NCBI GenBank assembly: GCA_963082875.1
Contig: OY720101.1
Coordinates: 4,464,001 to 4,528,000 of the forward strand
Direction: 5' to 3'
Source of the DNA: Corella eumyota
Taxonomy: Eukaryota > Chordata > Ascidiacea > Phlebobranchia > Corellidae
DNA length: 64,000 nt
Shown here: piece by piece, positions 1-13,100 of the stretch
Position numbering within the stretch: position 1 is the stretch's first letter
Layout of the letters: each line of letters begins with the position of its first letter
Translations under genes and position numbers: made by a program
Notes under the pieces: model-generated
Told to the model about the DNA's origin: nothing
The model's input: the letters and a program-made list of their open reading frames with translations, nothing else
The model's database searches: none

Positions 1-1091
1 TAAACCTAACAAGATATTACAATGTTAAGGCATTACACCAAGTTGGTGTTAGTTAAAATTTAAAAGCAAGTAGAATAAGCCCAACATGTTTTCAGTTATT
101 TAGACAACAATAGGAAAAGTTATAAAAAAGTACCAGCAAGCAACATAACTTTAATAAGGCCTTAAAGGCAGGTTTTTGTGTTAAAAAGAAAGGATACCAA
201 AACTATAATAAACTGGATTAAATTTTTTTCTTTATTTTAAATTTTGTACCTGTTCAACATTTTGATGGTTTGTAATATGTTAACATTTTCGGTCAGATGA
301 TTCTACTTGTCATTGTTAATAAATAAATAGCAATTTTTGTATGCAATTGTTACACTAAAAACAAAATTAAGGTTGTGCATTAAAAATATAAAAGCCATTT
401 AACAAAGGCTTTAATTGTCTAGCCTATTTGAAGTTTTTCAACTTTTCAGACTAAAATTAAAAAACCAATAATAGTAAAACTTTACACTAAGATTACAAGT
501 AGAAATACCGCCCATTGGCCTGGTTATTAAAAAAATTTTATTTATTGTTTAGTTATTTAAAGTTGTTAAAAACAAAATATGGAATTAAAGGTGTTTGTTA
601 CCATCAGACAATTTTTTTTCCATCAAGTTTACAATTTTTTTTTTGAATCCTAAAAGTTCATGGAAACCACGTTTTTTTAATTAATGACGTTGGGCCGTAC
701 ATAGAAATCAATAAAATCAGACAGATTTTTTTTTTTTAAATAAAAAATTAATATTGGCCGAAACTAAATTTTTAATCGGGTTTTAAAAAAAATATAGCAA
801 TTTTGATTAAAATTACTTAAAATTATGGCCATTTAGATGTTATTTTAAACTAACTGATTTTTGTTATAAAGAACCTTTAAAGCCTGTTCATACGACAAGT
901 CTAACGTTGTTTTCAAATGGATTTTAAATGGTTACATTCTTACTTTACGTTACACTGCTTAAGCCATGTAAACGGGCCTTTAAACGTATAATTGCTTAGG
1001 TTCGAATCATAGAGTTGAAAGAGGTAAAATACACGTAACCTTAAAAATGTTATGTCACTTAAAAAAGTATTATACGTCACGGTAAAAATTT

Positions 1092-1190
1092 TTGTTATTT
1101 TTATAGAATATTTGTTATTTTTATGGAATATTTGTTTGTTTTTTATGGAATATTTGTTAATTTTTGTTATTTTTATGGAATATTTGTTAG
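1092..1190. repeat. Short minisatellite, about 20-24 bp unit, four copies
   Basis: The motif TTTTTATGGAATATTTGTT recurs about four times with small length changes. The equivalent place in block B (about 41560-41600) lacks the array, so it expanded in block A or was lost in B. Confidence 0.7.
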
Positions 1191-3103
1191 CTTTGTAGCT
1201 TTTTTGGATAAACGCGCATAAACTTACTTTAATTTCAAATACGCTTGTAAAAAACGTTTTTAATATCGAATTATCATTGAATTGTTATTAGTTTACTGAC
1301 AAGTTTTTTAACGTACTTTTATCCCCATTTTAATCAGTAGTTCAAATGCCTTTCCCTTCAATCTGGTTATCGAATTTGCGGTTTATATTTAATAATTTTT
1401 TTTGGCATAGGAACTTTAAACTAGATTTTCTGGTATTAATCCAAATTTTTAAACCATTTATTTCACCTTATATTAAGTGCTATTGTTTGTTTTAAAACCA
1501 GGCTACAAATTTTTGTTGTACCAAACAGACGCCACCCAATAACCATGAATTAAATTTTCTTAAATTCAGAGTTTAACGATTGAGATGCATAAATGCCACA
1601 CTATTTATCCTTGAGGCCCCATCACCATAAAGTGACCAAAAAGTACGTTTGTAGGTTGCAAAATGTAGAACAACTACAGGACCAATGTTAGGTAGTGTTT
1701 GTAGTTGAACTACTATTGCCTAACTTATATAAAATAAAATATACGTAAGATTACATTGATTTTACTCTGCATAGGATAAAACAATTTACAAAATAACACA
1801 GTATTTGGAAAAAGGGTTTTAAAAATTGCACATTTTATGATGATTAACAGTCGTTAGTTTGTTACGTTAATATTGCAGATTTTGATTGCACATTATAAAT
1901 TTATATTTAAAAATATATATAACAGTGTGGGGTTATCTTTTTTTAAAGATTCATTTACAGTGTTTTGGATACAGCAAAAATTTAGAAAACAAGTAGTACA
2001 AAAATACAAAATGTGAAGATTTTAAAATTGCTAACCAGTGGAAATAAAAATTAAAACAAAATTTTACATTAAAAAGTAAATACATATTAATAGGCAAAAA
2101 AATGATAATTTTGTGTAAATATAGTTCTTATAAATCTCAACTGTCACTGGAATATAAGTAAATACAATATGGAATACAACACATTTTTAAAACAAAAAAA
2201 AAATTAAAAAAAGGCATTATTTTAAAAAAGTTTATAATGGAACAAAATTTTAAGCAAAACCTTTGAATCTTAATTTAAAAAATGTTAATCAAGTCATGAA
2301 CTACAAATGATATTAAAATTACCATATTAAGTCAAAAAATTTAAATAAGTGCTACAAATAAATAAATAGAAAGGTTGTGACTACAAAATTTTTAGTTCTA
2401 TGTATAAAAAAATAAATGCAACAATATTTTAATTTCTTCACAGACAGAAGTTTTTTTTTTCATATAATAATATTTAAAAAAAATAACATAATTTTTTTCT
2501 AAATAATTTTATGTATGCTGTGAAAACGTGTTTTTTAGACAAAAATTGCTTTTATAAAGTCTTAAAACATTTGAAATATGTTAATAATAAACACTTAAAA
2601 TAAGACTGTATAATAAAAGCATATATATTATCAGCGATTAAACATTTTCTTACAGTAAATATATATAAAAAGAGTCTTTTTTAAGCATTGCTTATTGGAT
2701 TATAAAGTGAAACTAGAAGGCCGAAACAGTATATTCTTTATTCATGTTGTCACTGAAGTAGTTTTTAAGCCCAATCTTAAGATAAAAAAAACTTTAGTTA
2801 ATATATTACATTTGAAATTAATAAAACTTTATACAAAATTTAAAACAAAAGTGCTATTAGGTGTACCCAGATAGCATCACAGATTTTAATTAGCTATGAA
2901 TTGTTAGTTTATGAGAAGAAACATGCTACAAGTTTAACTAAATTACATGCTTATGTAAGTTATCACAAGTAGCAAACAAAAAATTAGTTTTTATGTGAAA
3001 TAATTTATTCAAATGCAAAAATTTTGAATAAAAGTTAGTTGAATGTTTAAACAAAAGAAAGTAAACATAATCTTTAAACTGTGTAACAAGGCCACCTACT
3101 ACT

Positions 3104-3109
3104 TTTATT
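3104..3109 (-). terminator. Candidate poly(A) signal of A1
   Basis: AATAAA on the minus strand about 130 bases downstream of the A1 stop codon. It is conserved in B1 at 43551-43556. AATAAA is frequent by chance in DNA this AT-rich, so only position and conservation support it. Confidence 0.4.
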
Positions 3110-3235
3110 AATCTTGTTTGCTTTAGTAGTCCTGTGTAATAATGTTAAATATTTAATTGTTGTTTTACCCAACTATATTTAAATAACATTTTTCTACCCA
3201 AATTTAAGAAATAAAATCAAGATTTTTTTTTTCTT

Positions 3236-6200
3236 TTAACTTACATGAGAATCATTGCCCTGTAGATCGTCACCATCTCCTTAAAAATAGATAAGGTTAT
3301 TACTTTGTATTTTACTTCCTTGTTTGAGTTGACATAAGATTGTCTACCAGGAAACTGTTGGCTTATTTTAAAACTTTATTGTTTGCATTGAAGCATGGAT
3401 TTGGTGCATAAAATAACAATTAAAATTGTGTGGTGTGTGGGATGAATGCATTGTGTTTAAACTACCAATATTATTTTAAATTGATTTTTTAATGACTAAG
3501 CCTTCCTTTTATCTTTGTTGCATTGTTGTAAATTAAAATCTTAATAAAATATTATTTTCGGTCTGCATATAAGTATAAAAATTGCATTAATGGTAAACTA
3601 TCTTTTTATATAGTTACCTGGTGGCTTTGGTTTTTTGTTTGACTTGTTAACCTCTGCATAGGCTTCATCGGGTGCTAATTTACATATTAAATGATTAATC
3701 ATAAAAAAGGATTTTTTTGATGTTGATAAATGAATTCTTTACATATTATTGCATTGCTAATTTATTTAAGGTTTATATATTTTTAAGTGTATAAATTCAA
3801 ATAAAGGCATTTGCATCATGTTTGGAAAAATAAATTTTTAACAAATTAATTTTATAAGAATTAAAAAATGAAATTTAAAATACCATAAACCTTCTTTAAA
3901 TACACATTTACAGAAATTTAAATACCAGGTGCCGAGTTTTTCTTTCCTTTCTTTTTTTTGGTAAAGTTGACCTCAGCATAAGCCTCACTTACTCCTGCAG
4001 AAGTGGAGGGAGCATAAAGAGGATTCACCTTCTCCTCTTTCTCATTTTTGCCTAGAATATAGATAAGAATATTGCAAAAAATTATCATTTTGCAAGTAAT
4101 TGTTTACTTTAATTTTCTTAGTCCCAACCATGTATTATATAATTATTTGCTAATATATACAGATTTTATTATAGTTATCATTTTTATTTGTTGTAAACAA
4201 AAACCTTTTTTTTTCTTAGGTTTGTTGACTTCAGCATAAGCATCCTCAATAAAGTCAGGATCACCGGGTTGGTAAAGTGGGTTTACCTTTTTCTCCTTTT
4301 CCCCTTTACCAATAAATAGGACAATTAGAAGGCTTTAAAAACATTTTTGATCAAAAATAAGTTTAAAAGATTATCACTAAAGTTCACCCTTTTTCTTTTT
4401 GTTTTTAGGTTTATCAACAACAGCATAGGCTTCTTCTATTCCATTTCCACTACCAGAGTGTCCATACAATGGATTAATTCGCTCTTCTTTTTCACTGTTG
4501 TCTACAGAAAAGTTTGAATTAAAAAAAATCATTTTTTAAATGAACAATATTTGTACCTTTCTTTTTCTTTTTTCCTTTTGATTTGTCCACAACAGCATAA
4601 GCCTCCTCTGCTCCAATTCGCGAGGTCCCATATAAGGGATTGTCCCTTTCAACCTTTTCATCTTTAACTGAAATATTAAAAATCATAAATGAACCCTAAA
4701 ATTTAAATTTATTTTTTTAATATTCTAAAATAAAAATTTAAAATAGTAACTGCAACAAAAACCATAAAAAAAAGTGGAGTTTTTCAATTTGTCTAATTTA
4801 GAGCTATTGAAAGCAATTTTTGTTCTAAACTATTTTTTATTACCTTTCTTTATCTTTTTAGGTTTATTAACAGCAGCATAGACGTCTGCACCATTTCCAC
4901 CTGAAGAGATATACAATGAGCTATCTCTTTCTTTTACATTTATGAAACTTTCTGTCAATAATGTTTTTTAGCCTACTAATTTGTAAAAAACAATTGTGTT
5001 TTCACATTGCTAAAGTTAACATCTGGATTCTGTAACCTCCGACACAAAATTTTTACTTCTTTCATCAGCCAAAGGGAAATGTGTCAATAAATGAGCAGAA
5101 AAAAAAGGTATTTTTAGAAAACTTTAAACTGAATTTCCACAAAACAACATAACTAAAATTATAATCTATAATATTCTAAACTGGCAAAGGAAACTGAAGA
5201 CTTGGTCAGGATAACAAATGTTACTCTATGTTTAGGTAGTAAAGTCGACTCTCTCCACATCAAGAATAAATAGGTATAAAAAAGTGAACATACCACTATG
5301 CATATTTTAAATTGGGGTGATGGTGTTAATACTTTCTGTTATAAAAAAATATTAAAATCTAAAAATGAATTTTAAGATTACTTTTAAAAATTTGTAAAAA
5401 AACTTTATAAAAACTTACCATTTTCCTTTTTGTTATTTTTTCTTCTTCGGCACCAAAGAAATAACAAAACCCCAACCAACAATAAAACAACAGCAACAAC
5501 TACAATAATAATTATAATTGTTGTGTCCAAGCCATTTAAACTACCAGGACCATTGGGGTCAATTGGTGTTGAGTCAGCAACATTTACATTAAACTCAACA
5601 GAAAGTGGTTGAGCAGGAAATGTAGGGGATTGAATAGTTAATGTATAACTACCATTGTCAGTTTGTGATACCTAAATAAAAAATGATCAATATTACATTA
5701 CTGAGTTTAAAATAGCAATCTATCAATTTCGTAAAACTAAGTGTTAACAAAAATTTTTTTTAAGTGAAATAGCCAAACAAATTAATACATATTTTACCTT
5801 ATTTCTTGTAAATGAAAAGGTCTGTGAGTCACTTATATTGGTGATTGGGTTCATATTATCATTTGTCACATTATTTTCTGCCAAAAAAAATCGAATTTTA
5901 ATTCCTCATAAACTGATGTTTTAAACCATAAAAATAATAACAAACCATTTAAAGTAAGACTTGAAAGAGTAGAAAGTGGATTGGAAATAAATTGAAGTGT
6001 GCAAGTTCCAGTTTGATTGACAACCCAAGGTAATAAACATTTAACTTCAGTGGAGGGGGATGTAAGTCTGGGTGAATCTATTTAAAAAAAAAGGTTAATA
6101 AAATTTAAAATTTACGAAAAAATTAAATAAAATCCTTGATAGTAAAAACTCTATTTTTTTCTAAATTAATACACTATAATAAACTACATAGTTTTAAAAA

Positions 6201-8848
6201 ACTATATTTTAATAATAAAAAATTATTTGCAGTATTAAAAACAATGATAAAAAAATAGACAAAAATTGTATCTACAAATTTATTTTTGAATTAAATTGCA
6301 ATGGCATATTCCAGCTTATTCAAGTAATCAAGATTACATGTAAAAGGTGTTACGCATGAATATTGTGGGCTAGGATTTCTTTTAATTGAAATCCCAACAA
6401 GTTATTAACAGATTTCGATCTGATTTGATTAAATATCTACTTTCTAATTTTTTTACAAACTCTGATGTTTTAATATTATTGGTTTGTAAACTGTGTAATT
6501 GTAGTATAGATATTTTGTACAAATAAAAAATAGGTCTACTGGCAACCTGTTAAACCAATACAAAATAAAGTAAAAGATAACATAAAAATGAACTATAACA
6601 GTTAAACAACCTTACTTTAACATCTTTTTATTAACATAAGACATTGTTACGTCATATTTTCTTTAATTTTTTTGACTTAGCTACTAACTAAAACTGTAGT
6701 CTAAAAAGATGCCTTTACTATTTTTAATTTTTTTTGACTTAACATGAAATATTATAAAATAAAAATCTGAAAATAATTGAATTTTACCTAAATTTACTAA
6801 GTACTTTGTTAAATAAAATTATAGCTTAACAAAAATTAATTTTAAAAATTGTTTATACATAAACTGTAAACATTTAAAACAACAAACAAGCATATCAAAA
6901 ACAAAAATATAAGTTGTTATATAATGCTATACAATACAAGATAAAAGAAAATTATCAGCATTTTAATGTTAGGAATAAATTTGTTCATTAACTACTCACA
7001 TTGCACATTTAGTGTTGTAATACTTGATCTTCCAGTTTGACTAAATTCTGTTAGTTGGGTAAATGAAGAATTTGCTTGACAATATACTTGCTTACCATTG
7101 TCAGATGCTGTTAAACTTGCTGTTGTAAAAGTTGAACCCTAAAAATTTATAACAAAAAATATTTGTTAAATGTTTGATTTTAAGAATCCTTAAAAAAATG
7201 CTTAAAATTTTTTTTTTAAATTAAATGGTATAAATTAAAAAATTAAAGCAAAAGATTTATTATTCAGCAGTCTAAATTAATAAAAATTACAAACAAAATT
7301 CCAAAAAGTAAAAAAAATTAATAATATTTACAAAATCTTGTGGATTTGGAGTTCCTCCAATATAAAAAGTAGATAAAGTTGCACTAGGAATAACTTGATC
7401 ATAATCACAAGTTAAATTCAATCCATTTCCTTCAATCACTGTTTTAACTCCACTTAAAGTGACAGTTGGAGCTGTGGTATATCTTTTTTTCTTACCAGAT
7501 ATTTTATTTAATAAACTAAATTAATTTATTATTAAGATGAATATTTAGGTAAAATTTCTAATAATATGAGTAATTTTAAGATAAAGTATGTATTGTTTAT
7601 ATTTTTAAACGTGTTAAATATCCAAATTAAATCTATACCCATTTAGTAGAAATTAAGTCAATAAGTTCTCAAGAAAAAGGGTGATCCAAAACAAAATTTA
7701 CATTTCCAATAACCAGTGCAATTAATATATTACCTGTCCAGCATTGTAAATTGTTTTGTCCACTCCACATTGCATTTGCTAAACAAGTAGTTGTATCAGA
7801 TGTAAGTTGACTTTGATTTGAATAAAATAACTTTCCATTGTTAGAACAACTAAATGTTCCAACTGAGTTATAGGTTTTATTTATTGCAATAATTTCAACA
7901 TTGTATGGAAATGTGAAACTACAATCTGGAACAATAAATCAAGTTTGAGTTCATTTCTAAATAAGTTTATGTAAAAATATATATTAATATACTCAAGTTA
8001 AATAATGGGTGTACCTAAACAATTGCTGATATGAAGGACAATATAAAAAAAATTTGCAAAATATTAAAAATTTGGTTCTACTTTATTCTAATACATTTAT
8101 AATATTTTGATAATCTGCCATGTAACACAAATTTTATTATGGGTAGTTTTATTACCAAAATGGCCTAGTCATTGTAAAATAATACAGGTTTTACAATTGC
8201 GTTTGTAATGATTTAAATTTTTTTGCTATAGATATATAAGTTGAGTAACAAAATATTAAACTGCACCAATCCTTAATTACATGAAACAGCTATGTATTTA
8301 AATATTTTTTGAATAAATAAAATAACACTTTGTATTATTGCTACATTTTTTTAAGAAACCATCAAATATTAAACTGTTATATACCAACCTTGAACAATAA
8401 TCACCCAAACTTGAGTTAAAACAGGAGTAGCACTCATATCAGCACAAAACAAAGTAACATTAAATGAACTGGTAAGAGGTTGTAAAAAGGTGAGGTTAGA
8501 ATAAATATTTCCATCTTCTATTATACAGGAGATTGAACTGTTGTTATGACATTCCATGAAAACAGCATTATAAAACCTTAATGGACTATTAGATTCAATC
8601 CAACTCCATGAACAAAAGGTAATATGAGCTGATTGTGGTATTGTAGCAGATACAATTAAACCTGTGTAACTTGTTGCCCAAACATCTTTACTTTGTAAAG
8701 GTGGGATTGTTGCTAGCTGAGCATTAACAACTACAAATAATAATTTTAAAAGTCATAAATATATATTAGCAACCTTTTAACTTAAAAAAAAACACTCACC
8801 GAATAGATCAACTCCCAGAAAAATGATTGTTACAAAATTTGAATACAT
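3236..8848 (-). CDS. Gene A1: V-Ig/sushi/Ig receptor with NPLY-YAxV repeat tail
   Basis: Single-pass cell-surface receptor, 654 residues, 15 exons: 8800-8848, 8389-8730, 7734-7925, 7332-7471, 7000-7138, 5946-6077, 5798-5877, 5419-5671, 4844-4930, 4557-4667, 4388-4501, 4205-4303, 3926-4051, 3618-3674, 3236-3279. All junctions are GT-AG and the frame is open throughout. Residues 1-20 are a signal peptide (likely cut VNA/Q). Residues 21-130 are a V-like Ig domain with four cysteines; 131-194 a sushi (CCP) domain ending in WSGQNNLQCW; 195-287 an Ig domain (LTCDYD...VYCQA); 288-about 385 a second Ig domain; 409-431 a transmembrane helix followed by CRRR. The tail, 432-654, has four NPLY motifs (a fifth reads SSLY) and six YAxV motifs. 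The last exon could end at its TAA or use the GTAAGT just before it. Ligand unknown; a recognition receptor is inferred. Confidence 0.85.
3618..4930 (-). repeat. Tandemly duplicated tail exons of A1 (exons 9-14)
   Basis: Six consecutive exons of 87, 111, 114, 99, 126 and 57 bases, all phase 1 at both ends, encode variants of one cytoplasmic unit: acidic/basic start (EKEER), NPLY, a Gly/Ser linker, YAxV, then a lysine-rich stretch (KPKKKKK). Exon 14 keeps only the second half. NPLY tyrosines are at residues 484, 521, 557 and 592; YAxV tyrosines at 460, 495, 534, 569, 604 and 627. Symmetric phase means units can be added or skipped without breaking frame. NPxY motifs are known PTB-domain ligands; YxxV resembles SH2-ligand motifs. 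Binding partners here are inferred only. Confidence 0.85.
5160..5285 (+). mobile_element. 3' fragment of a tRNA-derived SINE in A1 intron 8
   Basis: The stretch from ATAATATTCTAAACTGGCAA to the CCACATCAAGAATAAA end matches the 3' half of the full SINE at 28819-29103, including the shared words TTACTCTATGTTTA and CCACATCAAG. The tRNA-like head is missing. The same fragment sits at 45598-45722 in B1, so this insertion predates the block duplication. Confidence 0.75.
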
Positions 8849-9221
8849 AGTTCTGTATTTAAAAAAAAACAACCACCAGACCAGCTATTGAAAAAATGGA
8901 ACCTACATTTGCACATAGAGATACTAATAATATATGTATATTAATGTTAGTATCTCTATGCATTAGCACCCCTTTCCTTATACTAACAGGGTGTTGTAAT
9001 CGATGTCTAGCACATGTGTCACCAAAATTTTTTTTTTAAATTTATTATAAATTAAAATATTAAACCGCATATAATAACATTTTACACAAGTAAATTTACT
9101 ATTTAAATAATTCAAATATTTATTAAAAAAGGAACAGCTTGCGTAACGTATTAAAAAAATAACCGCACGATAATTTGTTTAGGCTTAAATCCGCTCAATT
9201 TAGTTGTTTGTAAAGTTCAAT
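8849..9221. promoter_or_regulatory. 5' flank of gene A1
   Basis: This is the upstream side of A1 and should hold its promoter. It matches 50918-51220 in block B, including the AACAACCACCAGACCAGCTA word just upstream of the start. I see no clear TATA box at a convincing distance. Block A has an extra snapback hairpin here (8911-8963). Confidence 0.4.
8911..8963. mobile_element. Short snapback hairpin insertion upstream of A1
   Basis: A 13-bp perfect inverted repeat, ATAGAGATACTAA (8915-8927) and TTAGTATCTCTAT (8947-8959), surrounds a 19-base AT loop. Block B reads straight from CCTACATTAGCACC without it, so this is an insertion in A or an excision in B. It lies about 70-110 bases upstream of the A1 start codon. 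Confidence 0.6.
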
Positions 9222-9420
9222 TCATTATGGTTCGAAATCTTAGATTTCGAAACATATTGTTATTGTCATTATATTTATTATTATGGTTCGAAATCTTAGA
9301 TTTCGAAACATATTGTTATTGTCAGTGTATTTATTATGGTTCGAAATCTTAGATTTCGAAACATATTGTTATTGTCATTATGGTTCGAAATCTTTGATTT
9401 CGAAACATATTGTTATTGTC
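9222..9420. repeat. Palindromic spacer repeats, first cluster
   Basis: About four tandem units of 41-56 bp, each with the near-palindrome TTCGAAATCTTAGATTTCGA followed by ACATATTGTTATTGTC and an ATT-rich stretch. Similar units recur at about 10080, 11273, 12774, 12833, 16026, 16084, 19505, 19561 and 19618, always between larger units. Their outer half, ATGGTTCGAAAT, is the reverse complement of the sub-terminal ATTTCGAACCAT at the large-unit 3' ends. Confidence 0.85.
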
Positions 9421-10124
9421 AGTGTATTTATTATTATTATTGTTTTTATTCTTTCTAGTCAGAATTTTGAAAGACGATAACTTTTGTTCTTTAAAAGTAA
9501 AAGTTCTAAATTTTTAGTATGTTTGTTATTATCCCAACGAATCGCAAACCTCCTATTTACGACATTTAATTATCACTAATTACTAACTAATAGGTGTTTG
9601 TTTATTAAAATTTAAAGGTTGTTTTTAATTTTTTAAATCTTGGTCAATTGTATATTATGATATTACTAACTTAAAAATAAATTAAAATTTTAATTTTTAT
9701 CACTAATTACTTAATAATAGGTGTTTGTTTATTAAAATTTAAAGGTTGTTATTAATTTCTTAAATTTTTGTCAATTGTATATCATGATATTAGTAACTCA
9801 AAAACGAATTTAATTTTTGTCACTAATTACTAATTAATAGGTGTTTGTTTATTTAAATTTAAAGATTGTTATTAGGTTTTTAAATTTTGGTCGGTTTTAT
9901 CTTATAATATTTATAATTCGAAAATAAATTAAAAAATAATTTTTGTTTGTTTTTTATATTTAAATGCTGGTTAGTTCATTAAAAATTAAAGTTCGACATT
10001 AAGCATTAAAAATTTGGTATGATGTATTTTATAATATAAGTAATTAAAAAACATATTAGAAAAATAATTTTCGTTTATTATGGTTCGAAATCTTAGATTT
10101 CGAAACATATTGTTATTGTCAGTG

Positions 10125-10156
<32 letters not shown>

Positions 10157-13100
10157 GTTTTTATTCTTTCTAGTCAGAATTTTGAAAGACGATAACTTTT
10201 GTTCTTTAAATCTAAAAGTTCTAAATTTTTAGTATGTTTGTTATTATCCCAACGAATCGCAAACCTCCTATTTACGACATTTAATTATCACTAATTACTA
10301 ATTAATATATTTTATTATTAAAATTTAAATGTTAAATTTTCTTAAATTTTAATATGTTGTTGTTATTATTATATGTTGCTGTTTAAAATAAATATTTAAC
10401 TTTAGCTAATTATCGTTTAATAATTTTTGGTTTATTTATAAAATAATGGATCAGAGTGAGTTTAACGCTTGAATGATTCAATAGCGTTCTGGTCGATGTC
10501 AAATATCGTCTTTTTCGCTGTCTGTGTTGAAGTAAAAAGTATTGGTTGAAAGTATAAGTAAAATATGAAAATCTAAGTTAAATGTGTGTAAAAGTTTCTA
10601 CTCAAAAACGGTATAAAAATTAATTTTTGGTTGTTTATAATAAATATTAATTGCTTGTTTTTTATTAAAAATCAAATCAATATTTGGTTGTTACATTTTT
10701 ATTGATTTAAAATCATGATACAAATGATAAATTTTATAAAATCTCCATAATATTGTGCAAAGAACATTTATTCGATAATTATATTATAAAGTTTAATACA
10801 TAAAATGGAATTTTGTGTTGGTTTAATGAATTTTTATCACGTTGGTTATGCTGTATTTTTTCTTTGTTTGTGAGTTTAACGCTTGAATAATTTAATAGCG
10901 TTTTGATCGCCGTCAAAAATCGTCCTTTTCGCTGTCTATTAAAGTAAAAAATATTGGTTGAAAATTTAAGTAAAATGTTAAAGTATAAGTCAAAAATGTG
11001 TAAATTTTGTTTTTTTAATTTTTTTGTTATTATTATATTTTAATACTCGTTTGATTACTAAAAAATTAAGATCGGTATTTTGCTTTTAAATTTAGTTTAC
11101 TTTTCTATTACAATATCAATAAATGCGTGTTCGTTAGGTTTAAATATAAAAAAGTTCATATTTAAATTTATAATTTAATTAATAAACCTACTAAATAAAT
11201 TATATTTATAAAAAGAATCAAACGATTTCGAACCATATTTTATTTATCAAATAAATCTAGTTATTATTATTATGGTTCAAAATCTTAGATTTCGAAACAT
11301 ATTGTTATTGTCATTATATTTATTATTATTATTATTATTATTGTTTTTATTCTTATTTGACGAATTTTGAAAGACGATAACTGTTGTTCTTTAAAAGTAA
11401 AAGTTCTAAATTTTTAGTATGTTTGTTATTATCCTAACGAATCGCAAACCTCCTATTTACGACATTTAAATGTCACTAATTACTAATTAATATATTTTAT
11501 TATTAAAATTTAAAGATTAAATTTTCTGAAATTTTAATATGTTGTAGGTATTATTATTTTGTATGTTGCTATTTAAAATGAAGATTTAACTCTAGCTAAA
11601 TATCGTTTAATCATTATTTTAGTTTTTTTTATAAAATAACGAATCAGTGTGAGTTTAACGCTTGAATAATTTAATAGCGTTCTGGTCGCCGTCAAAAATC
11701 GTCCTTTTCGCTGTCAATTGAAGTAAAAAATATTGGTTGAAAATTTAAGTAAAATGTTAAAGGATAAGTCAAAAATGTGTAAAAATTTTTTTTTAATTGT
11801 TTTGTTATTATTATATTTTAATACTCGTTTAATTACTAAAAAATTAAGATCGGTATTTTGCTTTTAAATTTAGTTTACTTTTCTATTACAATATCAATGA
11901 ATGCGTGTTCGTTTGTTAAAATTAGGTTTAAATATAAAAAAGTTCATATTTAAATCTATAATTTAATTAATAAACCTACTAAATAAATTATATTCATAAA
12001 AAAGAATCAAACGATTTCGAACCATATTTTATTTATCAAATAAATCTAGTTATTGTTTTTATTCTTATTTGACAAATTTTGAAAGACGATAACTTTTGTT
12101 CTTTAAAACTAAAAGTTCTAAATTTTTAGTATGTTTGTTATTATCCCAACGAATCGCAAACCTCCTATTAACGACATTTAAATGTCACTAATTACTAATT
12201 AATATATTTTATTATTAAAATTTAAAGATTAAATTTGCTGAAATTTTAATATGTTGTTGGTATTATTATTTTGTATGTTGCTATTTAAAATAAAGATTTA
12301 ACTCTAGCTAAATATCGTTTAATCATTATTTTAGTTTTTTTATAAAATAACGAATCAGTGTGAGTTTAACGCTTGAATAATTTAATAGCGTTCTGGTCGC
12401 CGTCAAAAATCGTCCTTTTCGCTGTCCATTAAAGTAAAAAATATTGGTTGAAAATTTAAGTAAAATGTTAAAATATAAGTAAGCAATGTGTAAAATTTTC
12501 GTTTTAATTGTTTTGTTATTATTATATTTTAATACTTGTTTGATTACTAAAAAATTAAGATCGGTATTTTGCTTTTAAATTTAGTTTACTTTTATATTAC
12601 AATATCAATGAGTGCGTGTTCGCTTGTTAAAATTAGGTTTAAATATAAAAAAGTTCATATTTAAATTTATAATTTAATTAATAAACCTACTAAATAAATT
12701 ATATTTATAAAAAAAATCAAACAATTTCGAACCATATTTTATTTATCAAATAAATCTAGTATTTATTATTATTATGGTTCGAAATCTTAGATTTCGAAAC
12801 ATATTGTTATTGTCATTATATTTATTATTATTATGGTTCGAAATCTTAGATTTCGAAACATATTGTTATTGTCATTATATTTATTATTATTATTATTGTT
12901 TTTATTCTTATTTGACGAATTTTGAAAGACGATAACTTTTGTTCTTTAAAACTAAAAGTTCTAAATTTTTAGTATGTTTGTTATTATCCCAACGAATCGC
13001 AAACCTCCTATTAACGACATTTAATTATTACTAATTACTAATTAATATATTTTATTATTAAAATTTAAAGATTAAATTTGCTAAAATTTTAATATGTTGT

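Larger units (their letters stand above)
1..3235. other. Intergenic DNA and 3' flank of gene A1
   Basis: No coding region is supported here. The stretch is AT-rich, matches 40441-43679 in block B, and is the downstream (3') side of gene A1. It contains a small minisatellite (1092-1190) and the candidate poly(A) signal of A1. The similarity to block B is explained by the duplication and is not evidence of function. Confidence 0.6.

Noticed and set aside
5430-5612. Plus-strand frame opposite the A1 membrane exon (and the same at 45852-46049)
   Set aside because: It is the antisense of the transmembrane exon; the Ile/Val/Thr runs are the mirror of the real helix.
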